In this document: piece by piece, positions 1 to 8,281 of the stretch
How the letters are laid out: every line of letters starts with the position of its first letter
Position numbering within the stretch: position 1 is the first letter of the stretch
DNA from: DATKFM01 sp963810485
GTDB taxonomy: Bacteria; Pseudomonadota; Alphaproteobacteria; Dongiales; Dongiaceae
Assembly (NCBI GenBank): GCA_963810485.1
Contig: CAWENQ010000004.1
Coordinates: 930,001 to 994,000 of the forward strand
Direction of reading: 5' to 3'
Length of the DNA: 64,000 nucleotides
Translations under genes and position numbers: made by a program
The notes under the pieces: generated by a model
The model's database searches: none
Told to the model about the DNA's origin: nothing
What the model saw: the letters and a program-made list of their open reading frames with translations, nothing else

Positions 1-330
1 GCGCTGCCCGTCGGAGAGAATGATCGCCTCATTGGCATGATCACCGATCGCGATATAGCCGTGCGCGGCGTGGCCGAGGATCGGGACGGAACAACGTCTG
101 TCCGCGATGTGATGTCACATAGTATCTGCTACTGCTTTGACGACAACGATCTGCAGGAAGCGGCTCGCCTTATGGCAAAGCACCAAGTCCGCCGGTTGCC
201 CGTACTGAACCGGGACAAGCGCCTGGTCGGTATCGTTGCACTTGCCGATCTCGCGCGAACAGATGAAGGCGCTTCGGCGGAGGCGGTGCAAGGCGTTTCC
301 AAGGCGACCAAGAAATCGCGGCAACTCTAA
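1..330 (+). CDS. CBS-domain protein, 3' part (starts before the window)
   Basis: The frame is open from the first base of the window and ends in TAA at 328-330, so 109 residues of a longer protein are visible. They show the end of one CBS motif (ITDRDIAVRGVA) and a complete second one (HQVRRLPVLNRDKRLVGIVA), the usual tandem layout of small CBS-pair proteins that bind adenosyl ligands or respond to stress. The visible ATG at 37 lies inside the first CBS motif and is not the true start. The last 25 residues are a basic, Ala/Ser-rich tail. The partner domain, if any, is outside the window, so no specific role can be given. Confidence 0.85.
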   Translation, partial: ALPVGENDRLIGMITDRDIAVRGVAEDRDGTTSVRDVMSHSICYCFDDNDLQEAARLMAKHQVRRLPVLNRDKRLVGIVALADLARTDEGASAEAVQGVSKATKKSRQL

Positions 331-756
331 ACGCAAATGTACCACGCTCAATGGCGCGACATAAGAAGCTAGGGAGCCCGATCCGCTCTGGCGGTATTGT
401 ATCCGGCAAGCAGGATCCGCTCCGCCGCTCACCACTCCGCGAGCCCTATGCGGCGAAGAGCGGCGCCGCGCCGGAGGCGATGGGTACGCCGGAAACCGTC
501 CTTCAGCGGGAAGAAAAACGTAAGCATCAGCGCTCCCGCTGACACTGGCAGTGTTGCTTAAAAATGGCCCCGCCAGGAAACAGCGGGATCTGATCGGACC
601 ACTGCGTAGTCACAGGAATTCCACATCGCCTTCCGGTTGTGCGGTCGGGGCAGATGCCACGGCGGTCCGCTGCTCGATATCGCGACAGCGGAACGATGGA
701 AATTTCCCCCCGTTGATTCTTTAAACACGCAGATTTCTTGTAACGGAGTTTCAGAT
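331..756. other. Intergenic region, no convincing gene
   Basis: A 63-codon frame at 351-542 (plus strand) is Arg/Lys/Pro-rich, has no clear ribosome-binding site and no recognisable domain, so it is not called. The stretch just before 757 is AT-richer and probably carries the promoter of the next gene; no defined motif could be assigned. Confidence 0.4.
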
Positions 757-1173
757 ATGAAAACTCACTTTGTTGCACTGGCCGCGGTGATCGCGGGCAT
801 TACAGCGGGATCGGCCCATGCCGAACAAGGCATCAATGGCACGATTAAGTCGATCGATTCCCCCAACCATCGGGTCACCCTCGATAACGGGCAGGTCATT
901 CAGCTTCATCCAAGTGCCGACATGGGTACCCTACGGGAGGGTGGATTGATTGAGGATAGCTGCGGTAGCGGCCTGTCGGATTGCAGTACGGTCGGTCCGG
1001 GATCGCTCGGCGATACGCCGGGCCTGAGCGACCCGGCCGAACAGCCGGGCACAGGGCAGAATACCGCACCCGGCTCTCTCTCCGATCCGCCGGCGCTGAC
1101 AGATCCGTCAGCAGCTCCCAAGACGCAAACGCTTCCAGGGGACAGTGAATCGGATGGACTCGGTGGCGGTTAG
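757..1173 (+). CDS. DUF1344-like secreted protein
   Basis: The start is the ATG at 757, preceded by an AACGGAG ribosome-binding site at 742-748; an in-frame ATG at 637 would put about 40 non-signal residues in front. The first ~22 residues form a signal peptide (MKTHFVALAAVIAGITAG, cleavage near AHA). A short domain follows (GTIKSIDSPNHRVTLDNGQV), typical of DUF1344-type periplasmic proteins, a small beta-rich fold of unknown role. The last ~75 residues are low-complexity, Gly/Ser/Pro/Asp-rich, with repeated GSLxDxP-like units. It is a 138-residue, probably periplasmic protein without an assignable function. Confidence 0.75.
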   Translation: MKTHFVALAAVIAGITAGSAHAEQGINGTIKSIDSPNHRVTLDNGQVIQLHPSADMGTLREGGLIEDSCGSGLSDCSTVGPGSLGDTPGLSDPAEQPGTGQNTAPGSLSDPPALTDPSAAPKTQTLPGDSESDGLGGG

Positions 1174-1222
1174 CATCGGTTGCTCAGACGCAAAGCAGAG
1201 CTGACCAGCTCAGTGGCGGTGG

Positions 1223-2366
1223 TCACGACCCGTCTTCGTCGACGCGCCGTTCGAGGAGCGCCTGCATGGCGTCGATGAGCTGTAGCTGCCCGGTGAAGCC
1301 GACGCCATCGGAGTCGATGTGCGAGAATCCGTCGATCAGGAAAAGCTGCGAGCCGGGCACGGCCGAGGCGAGGGCCATGCTCTCCGAATAAGGAATCATG
1401 CTGTCCTCGCGCCCATGGACCAGCAGCAGGCGGCCGGCGAGATGGGACAGGTCGTGGTTCTTGAGCGAGAGTCGTTGGAGATGCGCTTGTATTCCCTCCG
1501 GCAGCGTCCGGAGCAGCGCCTCGACGCGATCGGGATCCGGATTCTCCAGGAGATCGAGCAATGAGCGGCCTTGCCGCACCGAGGCTGGCGGCGAGATCGC
1601 CGATCGGTGCGTTCGGGTTATCCATGCGCCGTTCGGCGATCGCCAGCAAGGTCCTCCGATCGCCGGCGTCGTCCAACAGGTCGATGTTGCCGGCCAGGAA
1701 GAACCATTTTGCCGCGGGATGGGGATTACTGGACTGCCAACGGTCCGCTGTTGATTGCCGGAACTTTCCCGTCGTGACGAAGGTCGCCAGGGCGGTGGTG
1801 TCATAGTACCCGCCGATGGAAACCAGAAAGCGGATCGGTGCCTGCGCGCCGCTCTCCAAGGTGGCGAGGATCGCCAATCCAGCGGCGTAGGAGATGGCGA
1901 CCACACCGACACCCTGCTGTCCTTTCAGCAGGTCCATTTGCGCGAGATGACCGGCGGCATCCGCGATGCCACGGCTGTCCTCCAGACGGACGCGCATCTC
2001 CCGCGGCCCCCTGAGATCGGGCACCAGGACCAGGAAGCGCGCCCGCGACAGGCTGAGCGCCAGGTTCACGAGGCGCTGATCGTCCTTGCCGTGGGGCGTG
2101 AAACCGGGAACGAGCACCAGGCCGGCGCCGATCGGCTGCTGCGGGTGATAGAGATCGGCGACATAGGCGCGGCCGGCGATCTCATAGGTGACCGTCGTCC
2201 GCGCCGGCAGCGGCGTCATCGCCTTCAGGTCGCTCGGGCCGCTCCCGGCGTCGATATCGGAGAGGACGCGCATCGCCTCCTGGCTTTGCGGCGACACGCA
2301 GCCGCCGAGCAACGGCGCCATCGCCAGAAATGCTGCCAGGATTGCAAGCCGCCGAGCGCAGATCAT
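1223..2366 (-). CDS. Alpha/beta-hydrolase-like lipoprotein, frame broken by one extra base
   Basis: The N-terminal part reads from ATG 2366 and has a lipoprotein signal with lipobox LGGC near residue 23. It continues as an alpha/beta hydrolase (LVLVPGFTPHGKDD, then VVAISYAAGLA at the nucleophile elbow). Near 1560-1575 the frame breaks; skipping one base joins ASLGAARP to SLLDLLENPDPD, and the C-terminal frame then supplies the rest, with LLLVHGREDSMIP (acid position) and DGFSHIDSD (candidate catalytic His), ending at 1223. The restored protein is 380 residues. The elbow lacks the usual glycines of GxSxG (it reads AISYA). It is probably an outer-membrane or periplasmic-face hydrolase; the substrate is unknown. 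A longer out-of-frame extension to 1170 is an artefact of the break. Confidence 0.7.
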
Positions 2367-2409
2367 GGAGGTGGACCGGTTCCCGGCGCGGCCCCGGAGG
2401 CCCGCCCGG

Positions 2410-2613
2410 CTAGTCCTCGAGCACGAAGGTCACTTCCATCGTCACCCGGTACTCGGTGATCTTGCCCTTCTCGATCTTGGCCTTCTGCTCGAGCACATGC
2501 AGGCCGGTCATGCCGCGCACCGTTTTCGCGGCGCGCTTGATGCCACTCTGCACCGCCGCCTCGAAGCCCTTGCCCGAGGATGCCGTCAGCTTGGTGACCC
2601 GTGCGACTGCCAT
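2410..2613 (-). CDS. Dodecin family flavin-binding protein
   Basis: A 67-residue protein starting at ATG 2613, with an excellent GGAGGAAA ribosome-binding site directly upstream. The sequence (MAVARVTKLTASSGKGFEAA, then TGLHVLEQKAKIEKGKI and YRVTMEVTFVLED) matches the dodecin fold, a beta-alpha-beta-beta subunit that forms hollow dodecamers storing riboflavin or FMN, or CoA-related ligands in some bacteria. The frame is open upstream without a stop to 2901, through a membrane-protein-like sequence, but the strong ribosome site and the family's usual 65-75 residue length support an independent small gene. Confidence 0.88.
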   Translation of the reverse strand: MAVARVTKLTASSGKGFEAAVQSGIKRAAKTVRGMTGLHVLEQKAKIEKGKITEYRVTMEVTFVLED

Positions 2614-2635
2614 GATTTCCTCCCTAGGTTTTTCA

Positions 2636-3055
2636 GCCCGACGGCTTACGGTAGTCCTCGGAGGCGCCGGCAACAACCAATTGCCGCCGGCGGTCAGCTG
2701 CTGCCCCGGTCGATGGCCCGGCGCTTGCGCCACATGACAATCCCGCAGGCAGATCGACGCTGCGGAGACAACGAGCCCCCAAATTCCGATCATCCGCAGG
2801 TGTGTTTTGCCGTCGCGAAGGCGAATCCACAGGAGGAATAGGCTCAGCAGGCCGAAGAGCAGTCCGATGACCAGCAGATAGACGATGCGCCATTTCGGCA
2901 TCGCGCGCGCCTTGATGCTTGTGTTTCGCCAAATCCAAGGCGGCGTTCGGATCGCGCGGAAGGTCGCGCCAGATTGGGCGAAGACGAATCACCCAATATC
3001 CAAGCAAAGCCACTATGACGCCGGCAATCAGGGCGATCCAAGAAGGAAGGACCAC
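2636..3055 (-). pseudogene. Degenerate or frame-broken small membrane protein
   Basis: Two frames together encode three hydrophobic segments. The first runs from a possible GTG at 3055 and gives WIALIAGVIVALLGYWVIRL followed by a charged stretch. Skipping one base just before the ATG at 2901 joins it to MPKWRIVYLLVIGLLFGLL and a further segment (MIGIWGLVVSAASICL). The break has the form CGC-G-ATG, the same kind of extra base seen elsewhere in the window. The second frame has no stop before the dodecin gene, so the true 3' end is unclear. The function is unknown; it could also be two small overlapping genes. Confidence 0.35.
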
Positions 3056-3291
3056 TGAGTTTCGCCTCCAAAGGCGTAGCCGAAGGTTCCAAGCACCACG
3101 CCGGCGCCGATGACGCGGCAAAAAGCCATAGAAGCCTGCAACGCGACAGCGATCGTCTGCGCGCTGTGTGGCGTTGACCCGGTAACCGCCCGATCAGCAC
3201 ACCGTCGGAGAAAAAATCCCAATCGCCGTCCTCGCGCGCGCGGAACGATCGTCTCCTCGATGCTCTTCCAGAAGAAACGATCCATGGGCAT
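3028..3291 (-). CDS. Small hypothetical protein with one membrane segment
   Basis: An 87-codon frame from ATG 3291 to the stop at 3028. The N-terminal half is basic (MPMDRFFWKSIEETIVPRARG) and the C-terminal half hydrophobic (FCRVIGAGVVLGTFGYAFGG). It overlaps the start of the next membrane ORF by about 28 bases and may be its upstream neighbour or its N-terminal part separated by a frame break. There is no strong ribosome site and no known domain. Confidence 0.3.
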   Translation of the reverse strand: MPMDRFFWKSIEETIVPRARGRRLGFFLRRCADRAVTGSTPHSAQTIAVALQASMAFCRVIGAGVVLGTFGYAFGGETQWSFLLGSP

Positions 3292-3321
3292 TCGATCCCC
3301 AGGCCGTTGAATGACGTTGCG

Positions 3322-4812
3322 CTAGTTCAAATAGCGCCGCTCCAGATGCGCCTTGAACACCGCGGGGTCCAGCGGGCGGCCGGTGGCGGCGGTGAGCAGC
3401 TCGCGGCCTGTGAGGCGCGAGCCCTGGCCATGGACGTTGGTGCGCAGCCAGGTCAGCAGCGGCGCGAAATCGCCGCGACCGATGGCGGTGGGGATCGAGG
3501 GCTGGGCGCGGCAGGCGGCCTCGAAGAGCTGCGCCGCCGTCATGGCGCCGAGGGTGTAGGTGGGGAAGTAGCCCCAGGCGCCGTCATACCAGTGGATGTC
3601 CTGCAGGCAGCCCTCGCGGTCCGACGGCGGCACGATGCCCAGCAGCTTCTTCATGCCCTCGTTCCAGGCGGCGGGCAGATCGGCGAGATTCATATCGCCG
3701 GCGATCAGCGCCTTCTCCAGCCGGTAGCGCAGGATGACATGGGCGGGATAGGTCACCTCGTCGGCTTCGACGCGGATGAAATCAGGCGTCACCCGGGTAT
3801 AGACGCGCTGGAAATTGGCGGCATCCCAAGCCGGGCCGCTGCCGCCGAAGGCCTCGCGCGCCAGCGGCGCCAGGAAGGCGATGAAGGGCGCCGAACGGCA
3901 GGCCTGCATCTCCATCAGCAGCGATTGGCTTTCATGCATACTCATGCCGCGCGCCAGGCCCACCGGCTGGTGACGCCATTTCTGCGGCAGGCCGCGTTCG
4001 TAGAGCGCATGGCCGGTCTCGTGGATCACGCCCATGACGGATGAGGCGAAATCATCCTCGGCATAACGGGTGGTGATGCGGACATCGTCGGGCATGCCGC
4101 CGCAGAAGGGATGCAGGCTGGTGTCGAGGCGGCCATGCTCGAACTCGAAGCCCATGGCGCGCATGATCTTCTCGCCCAGATTGCGCTGCTGCTGCAGCGG
4201 GAAGGGGCCGGGCAGATCCAGCGGCGCCGGCTGCCGCGCCTGATGCTCCAGCACCCGCGCCAGGAGATCCGGCAGGAAGGCGGCGAGATCGTCGAACACG
4301 AGGTCGATATCGGCGGAGCGGCCGCCGGGTTCGTATTCATCCAGCAGCGCGTCATAGGCGCCGACGCCCAGGCGCGCCGATTTCGCCGCCGCCGCTTCGC
4401 GGGTCAGGCGCAGCACCTCGGTCAGCGCCGGCAACTGCATGGCGAAATCGCCCTTCGGCCGGGCGTCGCGCCAGACCTGCTCGCTGGCGGAGCAGGCCTT
4501 GGAGAGCGCCTCCACCAGCTTGGCGTCCAGCGCCGTGGCATGGACCCATTGCCGGCGCATCTCCCTTAAGTTTGCGCGCTTCCAGTCGTCGAGATTGGCG
4601 GCGCCGCCCTCGGCATGATCCAGCAGATCGCCCATGACCGGCTCGGCCAGCATGCCGTGGCAGACGACGTTGAGGGCGGCGAGCTGCTCCGCCCGCGCTT
4701 CCGCGCCGCCTGGCGGCATCATCGTCGCCATATCCCAATGCAGCACGCCCAGCGCATTGCGCAGCGCCTGCAAGCGGTGAAAGCGGGCTTCGAGATCGGT
4801 GTAGGGGGACAT
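3322..4812 (-). CDS. M32-family carboxypeptidase (carboxypeptidase Taq type)
   Basis: The 496-residue length matches M32 zinc carboxypeptidases, cytoplasmic enzymes that release C-terminal amino acids from peptides. The zinc motif HETGH is present in MGVIHETGHALYERG, and the family signatures GGMPDDVRITTRY and ARGMSMHESQSL are intact. The N-terminus (LEARFHRLQALRNALGVLHW) is the typical helical lid. Start at ATG 4812. It is a single-gene unit; the neighbour upstream at 5402 is 128 bases away. No anomaly seen. Confidence 0.95.
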   Translation of the reverse strand: MSPYTDLEARFHRLQALRNALGVLHWDMATMMPPGGAEARAEQLAALNVVCHGMLAEPVMGDLLDHAEGGAANLDDWKRANLREMRRQWVHATALDAKLVEALSKACSASEQVWRDARPKGDFAMQLPALTEVLRLTREAAAAKSARLGVGAYDALLDEYEPGGRSADIDLVFDDLAAFLPDLLARVLEHQARQPAPLDLPGPFPLQQQRNLGEKIMRAMGFEFEHGRLDTSLHPFCGGMPDDVRITTRYAEDDFASSVMGVIHETGHALYERGLPQKWRHQPVGLARGMSMHESQSLLMEMQACRSAPFIAFLAPLAREAFGGSGPAWDAANFQRVYTRVTPDFIRVEADEVTYPAHVILRYRLEKALIAGDMNLADLPAAWNEGMKKLLGIVPPSDREGCLQDIHWYDGAWGYFPTYTLGAMTAAQLFEAACRAQPSIPTAIGRGDFAPLLTWLRTNVHGQGSRLTGRELLTAATGRPLDPAVFKAHLERRYLN

Positions 4813-4940
4813 GGGGAACTCGGCGATGATTGTGAGGGAGGCGCAGCCTAGCCGATGCCGCGGGCGGGAATTATTGTCGAGCGAATATTAGCCGGTTCGC
4901 AGGGAAAAAACGAGGTCCGGCGCGCTCGCCATAAACGTAC

Positions 4941-5402
4941 TTAACGGCCAATCACTTTTCCCATCAGCAGACAGGGATTCTCCGCGTCCCAGAAGGTGGC
5001 CGATTCCAGCAGCGGCCGGAAACCCATGGTCGTGTAGAATCGGCGCGTGGCGTCGTAGAAAGGGTCGTTGCCACTCGCCGCCATTGTCTTGACCAGCAGG
5101 ATTTCCACGCCCGCGGCTCGGCAGCGGTCTTCGCAGGCGGCGAGCAAAACGCGCCCGAACCCGCGCCGATGATAAGGCTGCCGCACCGCAATCACATGGA
5201 TTTCGGCGACATGAGAATTGATCGTCTCGATGGTTATGAAGCCGGCAATCTCGCCATCGCGCCGGATGCCGAGCATCGGCAAATGAGCCACTTCGGCCAC
5301 ATAGCGATCGATCGACTCGGGGAGGCCGAACCAGTCGGGCAGGCTCTCCAGAATTGATCGGCAGAGAGCTGACTTTCCATCGGCGATCTCTTCGGCCGTC
5401 AT
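4941..5402 (-). CDS. GNAT-family N-acetyltransferase
   Basis: The start is ATG 5402, which overlaps the SURF1 stop as ATGA, so the two genes are translationally coupled. The 153-residue protein carries a GNAT acetyl-CoA site (RQPYHRRGFGRVLL, a variant of the Q/RxxGxG/A loop) and the beta-bulge strand AEIHVIAVR. The C-terminal part (YDATRRFYTTMGFRPL) is typical of family members that act on small molecules or peptides. Its place at the end of the cytochrome oxidase assembly cluster may be incidental; the substrate cannot be told. A longer upstream extension lies within SURF1 and is rejected. Confidence 0.85.
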   Translation of the reverse strand: MTAEEIADGKSALCRSILESLPDWFGLPESIDRYVAEVAHLPMLGIRRDGEIAGFITIETINSHVAEIHVIAVRQPYHRRGFGRVLLAACEDRCRAAGVEILLVKTMAASGNDPFYDATRRFYTTMGFRPLLESATFWDAENPCLLMGKVIGR

Positions 5403-6124
5403 GGTTCTGCGTCCTTCGGCCGGCGGTGATAGAGGATGTAGATCACCGCCAACGCCACCGCGAGGATGTACCAGGTGATGGCGTATTGCAGGTGGTCGTT
5501 GGGCAAGGTCACCTTGGTCTGGCCGCCGATGGGGATGCCGCCGGGATTGGCTGCGGGGCCCGCTTCCAGGAACACCGGCACGAGTTCGGCTGCGGAAATG
5601 CCGGCCTCCTGCGCCATCGCCTGCAAGTCGAGCCAGAACCACATATTGTTCTGCGGCTCATTGTCGGGCTGCAACCAGTTCTGATGGCCAGACAGGCGGA
5701 TCGCGCCGTCGACCGTTATCGGTCCGGTTACCTGACCCTCTGCGCGCTTGGCCGGATCCTTCTGCGCCTCCGGCACCCAGCCGCGATTGACCAGGAGCGT
5801 GCCGCCCGATTGCAGGCGCAGCGGCGTGACGATTTGATAGCCGACATTGCCGCGCATGGTGCGGGCGGCGAGGTAGAATTCCTTGTCGTGGAGAAATTCG
5901 CCGGCCGCCACGGCGCGGCGGAACTCGAGCGGCGCCAATGCTTCAGGCACGGCCGCGCCCGGTGCCGGCAGCTCTACCGGGGCGGCCGTGATGCGCGCCT
6001 CGCGCTCGGCGATCATGGCCTCTTTCTCAAACAGGCGCTGCACCTGCCAGCTGCCCAAGCCCAGCAGCAGGATCAGCGCCGGAATCGTGAACAGCGTCGG
6101 CCAGAAAGTGGGGCGAAAGGGCAT
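5399..6124 (-). CDS. SURF1-family cytochrome oxidase assembly protein
   Basis: Starts at ATG 6124 (MPFRPTFWPTLFTIPALILL) and gives 241 residues with the SURF1 layout: one N-terminal membrane segment, a long periplasmic domain, and a C-terminal membrane segment (ITWYILAVALAVIYILYHRR). Family signatures are visible: LGLGSWQVQRLFEKEAMI, LLVNRGWVP, and WFWLDLQAMA. SURF1 proteins help insert heme a into subunit I of aa3 oxidases. It lies 29 bases after the DUF983 gene and is followed by a GNAT gene through an ATGA overlap. An in-frame upstream ATG at 6289 would overlap DUF983 and is rejected. Confidence 0.93.
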   Translation of the reverse strand: MPFRPTFWPTLFTIPALILLLGLGSWQVQRLFEKEAMIAEREARITAAPVELPAPGAAVPEALAPLEFRRAVAAGEFLHDKEFYLAARTMRGNVGYQIVTPLRLQSGGTLLVNRGWVPEAQKDPAKRAEGQVTGPITVDGAIRLSGHQNWLQPDNEPQNNMWFWLDLQAMAQEAGISAAELVPVFLEAGPAANPGGIPIGGQTKVTLPNDHLQYAITWYILAVALAVIYILYHRRPKDAEP

Positions 6125-6153
6125 CGATGATTCCCGGGATGAGGCGCGGACCG

Positions 6154-6534
6154 CTAGGAGTCGAAGCTGCCGCGGTTTTCGCCGGCGCGGTTGCGGTATT
6201 GCAAGGCTACCATGATGCCCTTGGCCGGCCGCAGCAGCAGCAGCGCGCCGCCGAGCACCACGGCGGTCAGGATGGACATGGTGAGCCATTCCGGCAGCGC
6301 CAGCTTGAATTGCAGCACGAAGGCCAGGGGCACGGCGATAGCGCCGAGGATGAAGATCAGGAAAACGGCGGGGCCGTCGCCGGAATCCGCTTCGGCCAGG
6401 TTGAGATGGCAGACATTGCAGCTATCGGCCACTTTCAGGAAACCGCTATAGAGCTTGCCCTGGCCGCAGCGCGGGCAGCGGCAGGCGAGACCGGTCTTTA
6501 CCGGCGAGAGCACGGGATAGGTGCGGTCGGACAT
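6154..6534 (-). CDS. DUF983 zinc-ribbon membrane protein
   Basis: A 126-residue protein with an N-terminal zinc ribbon (CRCPRCGQGKLY then CNVCHLN) followed by two membrane helices (AVFLIFILGAIAVPLAFVLQ and MSILTAVVLGGALLLL). This is the DUF983 pattern, a family commonly found beside ctaE and SURF1 in alphaproteobacterial oxidase clusters and thought to take part in oxidase biogenesis. A hairpin terminator lies between it and ctaE, so part of the transcription of the upstream genes probably stops before it. Confidence 0.9.
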   Translation of the reverse strand: MSDRTYPVLSPVKTGLACRCPRCGQGKLYSGFLKVADSCNVCHLNLAEADSGDGPAVFLIFILGAIAVPLAFVLQFKLALPEWLTMSILTAVVLGGALLLLRPAKGIMVALQYRNRAGENRGSFDS

Positions 6535-6570
6535 CGCGGGACTCTAGGCCAATGGCGGCGGAAATGCCCT

Positions 6571-6605
6571 GAAAAAGCAAGACGGGACGGCGAGGCCGTC
6601 CCGTC
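6571..6605 (-). terminator. Rho-independent terminator after ctaE
   Basis: On the minus strand a 10-bp perfect stem GACGGGACGG/CCGTCCCGTC (6581-6605 on the plus strand, 5-base loop) is followed by TTGCTTTTT. It sits 25 bases after the ctaE stop and before DUF983. Confidence 0.8.
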
Positions 6606-6629
6606 TTTGGCAATCGTGAATGCCCGGCG

Positions 6630-7457
6630 TCAGTGCGCGGCAGTCTGGCCTGCGCCGGCGACGTAGATGCAGATGAACAGGAACAGCCAGACCACGTCGA
6701 CGAAATGCCAGTACCAGGCAGCCGCCTCGAAGCCGAAATGATGATCCGGCTTGAAATGGCCGGCGGTGGCGCGGAACCAGCAGACGATCAGGAAGATCGT
6801 GCCGATGATCACATGGGCGCCGTGGAAGCCGGTGGCCATGAAGAAGGTCGAGGGATAGATCCCGTCCTTAAAGCCGAAAGCGGCATGGCTGTATTCATAG
6901 GCCTGCACGCCGGTGAAGGTCAGGCCCAGCAGGATCGTCAACGACAATCCCTGGATCAGCCCGTTGCGGTCGCCCTCGCGCAGGGCGTGGTGCGCCCAGG
7001 TGACGGTGACGCCCGACAGCAAAAGGATCAGCGTATTCAGCAGCGGCAGCTCGAAGGGATCGAAGGTGAGGATTCCCTCGGGCGGCCACACGGAGCCGAT
7101 CGCCGCGGTCGGAAACAGGCTGGCGTTGAAGTAAGCCCAGAACCAGGCGACGAAGAACATCACTTCGGAAGCGATGAACAGCGCCATGCCGTAGCGCAGG
7201 CCGATCTGCACCACCGGGCTGTGATGACCCTGGAACTCGCCTTCGCGCACGACATCGCGCCACCAGAAGAACATCGTCACGAGAATGCCGAGGATGCCAA
7301 GCGGCATGACGATCATGCCGCCGGTCTTGCCATGCATGTACAGCACGGTGCCCACCGTGAGCAGCAGGGCCGCGATCGCGCCGATAATCGGCCAGGGGCT
7401 GGGATCGACCAGATGATAGGGGTGTTTCGCGGGGTGGCTTCCGTGTGCGTCGCTCAT
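6630..7457 (-). CDS. ctaE: Cytochrome c oxidase subunit III
   Basis: The 275-residue protein has the seven membrane helices of aa3 oxidase subunit III and family signatures such as EVMFFVAWFWAYFNASLFP, WAHHALREGD, FHGAHVIIGTIFL and the C-terminal WYWHFVDVVWLFLFICIY. Subunit III stabilises the catalytic core and its proton uptake path. It is the last structural gene of the minus-strand ctaC-ctaD-ctaB-ctaG-ctaE series and is followed by a strong terminator. About 70 bases separate it from the ctaG stop. Confidence 0.97.
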   Translation of the reverse strand: MSDAHGSHPAKHPYHLVDPSPWPIIGAIAALLLTVGTVLYMHGKTGGMIVMPLGILGILVTMFFWWRDVVREGEFQGHHSPVVQIGLRYGMALFIASEVMFFVAWFWAYFNASLFPTAAIGSVWPPEGILTFDPFELPLLNTLILLLSGVTVTWAHHALREGDRNGLIQGLSLTILLGLTFTGVQAYEYSHAAFGFKDGIYPSTFFMATGFHGAHVIIGTIFLIVCWFRATAGHFKPDHHFGFEAAAWYWHFVDVVWLFLFICIYVAGAGQTAAH

Positions 7458-7527
7458 GGCCTGTTCCCTTGTGCCTCTTGTTCCCTGCGGGTGCGTGCCC
7501 GGTACTCGTGATTCACGTGTTCGCGGC

Positions 7528-8127
7528 TCAATTCACAATTTCGGCGCCGTCGGTGGCGTCGCTGACCTTCTGCGCAGCGCCATCCTGATCGGGCGCACGG
7601 AAGAAGGTGTAGGATAGAGTCACCGTATGGACGTCCTTCGCTTCCGAGTCCGTCAGGATCTCCGGATCGACGAAGAAGGTGACCGGCAGCTCGGCGCTCT
7701 GGCCGGGCTCCAGCACCTGCTCGGTGAAGCAGAAACATTCCAGCTTGTTGAAATAGACGCCCACGTCGTAGGGCGTGACGTTGAAGGTGGCATTGCCGAC
7801 GAGGCGCATGTTCGAATTGTTCTGCACACGATAGAAGGCGAGGCCGGTGGCGCCGATCTCCAGCGTTACTTCCTGCTGCACCGGCTGGAAGGTCCAGGGC
7901 AGATCCGGCGCGATATCGGCGTTGAACCGCACGGTGATGGTCTTGCCGGGCACCGCCGCCGGCGCCGCTTCGGCGCGCTGGGTGGCGCCGCCATAGCCGG
8001 TCACCTGGCAGAACAGCCGGTAGAGCGGAACCGACGCGAAGGCGAGGCCGCCCATGGCGATCACCAGCCCCACCAAACCGCCGACGACCAGGCGATTGCG
8101 CCGCGTGCGCTGCAGATGCTGTTCCAT
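7528..8127 (-). CDS. ctaG: Cytochrome c oxidase assembly protein CtaG (Cox11)
   Basis: A 199-residue protein with an N-terminal membrane anchor (VVGGLVGLVIAMGGLAFASV) and a periplasmic Cox11 domain. The copper-binding Cys pair is seen in KLECFCFTEQVL, followed by LPVTFFVDPEI. Cox11 delivers copper to the CuB site of subunit I. Conserved YRLFCQVTGYGG follows the anchor. It lies only seven bases after the small membrane peptide gene and is part of the oxidase operon. Confidence 0.96.
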   Translation of the reverse strand: MEQHLQRTRRNRLVVGGLVGLVIAMGGLAFASVPLYRLFCQVTGYGGATQRAEAAPAAVPGKTITVRFNADIAPDLPWTFQPVQQEVTLEIGATGLAFYRVQNNSNMRLVGNATFNVTPYDVGVYFNKLECFCFTEQVLEPGQSAELPVTFFVDPEILTDSEAKDVHTVTLSYTFFRAPDQDGAAQKVSDATDGAEIVN

Positions 8128-8134
8128 GCTCAGA

Positions 8135-8281
8135 TCAGCCTCCGCCCATGCGTACGATGGCGATGAGGTAGACGAGTACCGCGAATGCCGCCAAGGCCGC
8201 GAACATGGCCCAGTTCTTTGCCCGCTGGCGCTGGCGCAGCGTTTCGGCCGTGCGGACGGGACTGGCCTGATCGGACTTCAT
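8135..8281 (-). CDS. CoxF-like small membrane peptide
   Basis: A 48-residue gene starting at ATG 8281, overlapping the ctaB stop as ATGA, and ending seven bases before ctaG. The first half is charged (MKSDQASPVRTAETLRQRQR) and the second half a single membrane helix (FAALAAFAVLVYLIAIVRMG). Short single-helix proteins are commonly found at this position between ctaB and ctaG in alphaproteobacterial oxidase operons. The assignment rests mainly on position and layout. Confidence 0.75.
   Translation of the reverse strand: MKSDQASPVRTAETLRQRQRAKNWAMFAALAAFAVLVYLIAIVRMGGG

Noticed and set aside
351..542. 63-codon frame after the CBS gene
   Set aside because: No ribosome site, no domain and strongly biased composition; not separable from chance.
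5403..5642. N-terminal extension of the GNAT protein to 233 residues
   Set aside because: It lies within SURF1, and the ATGA overlap at 5399-5402 gives a clear start.
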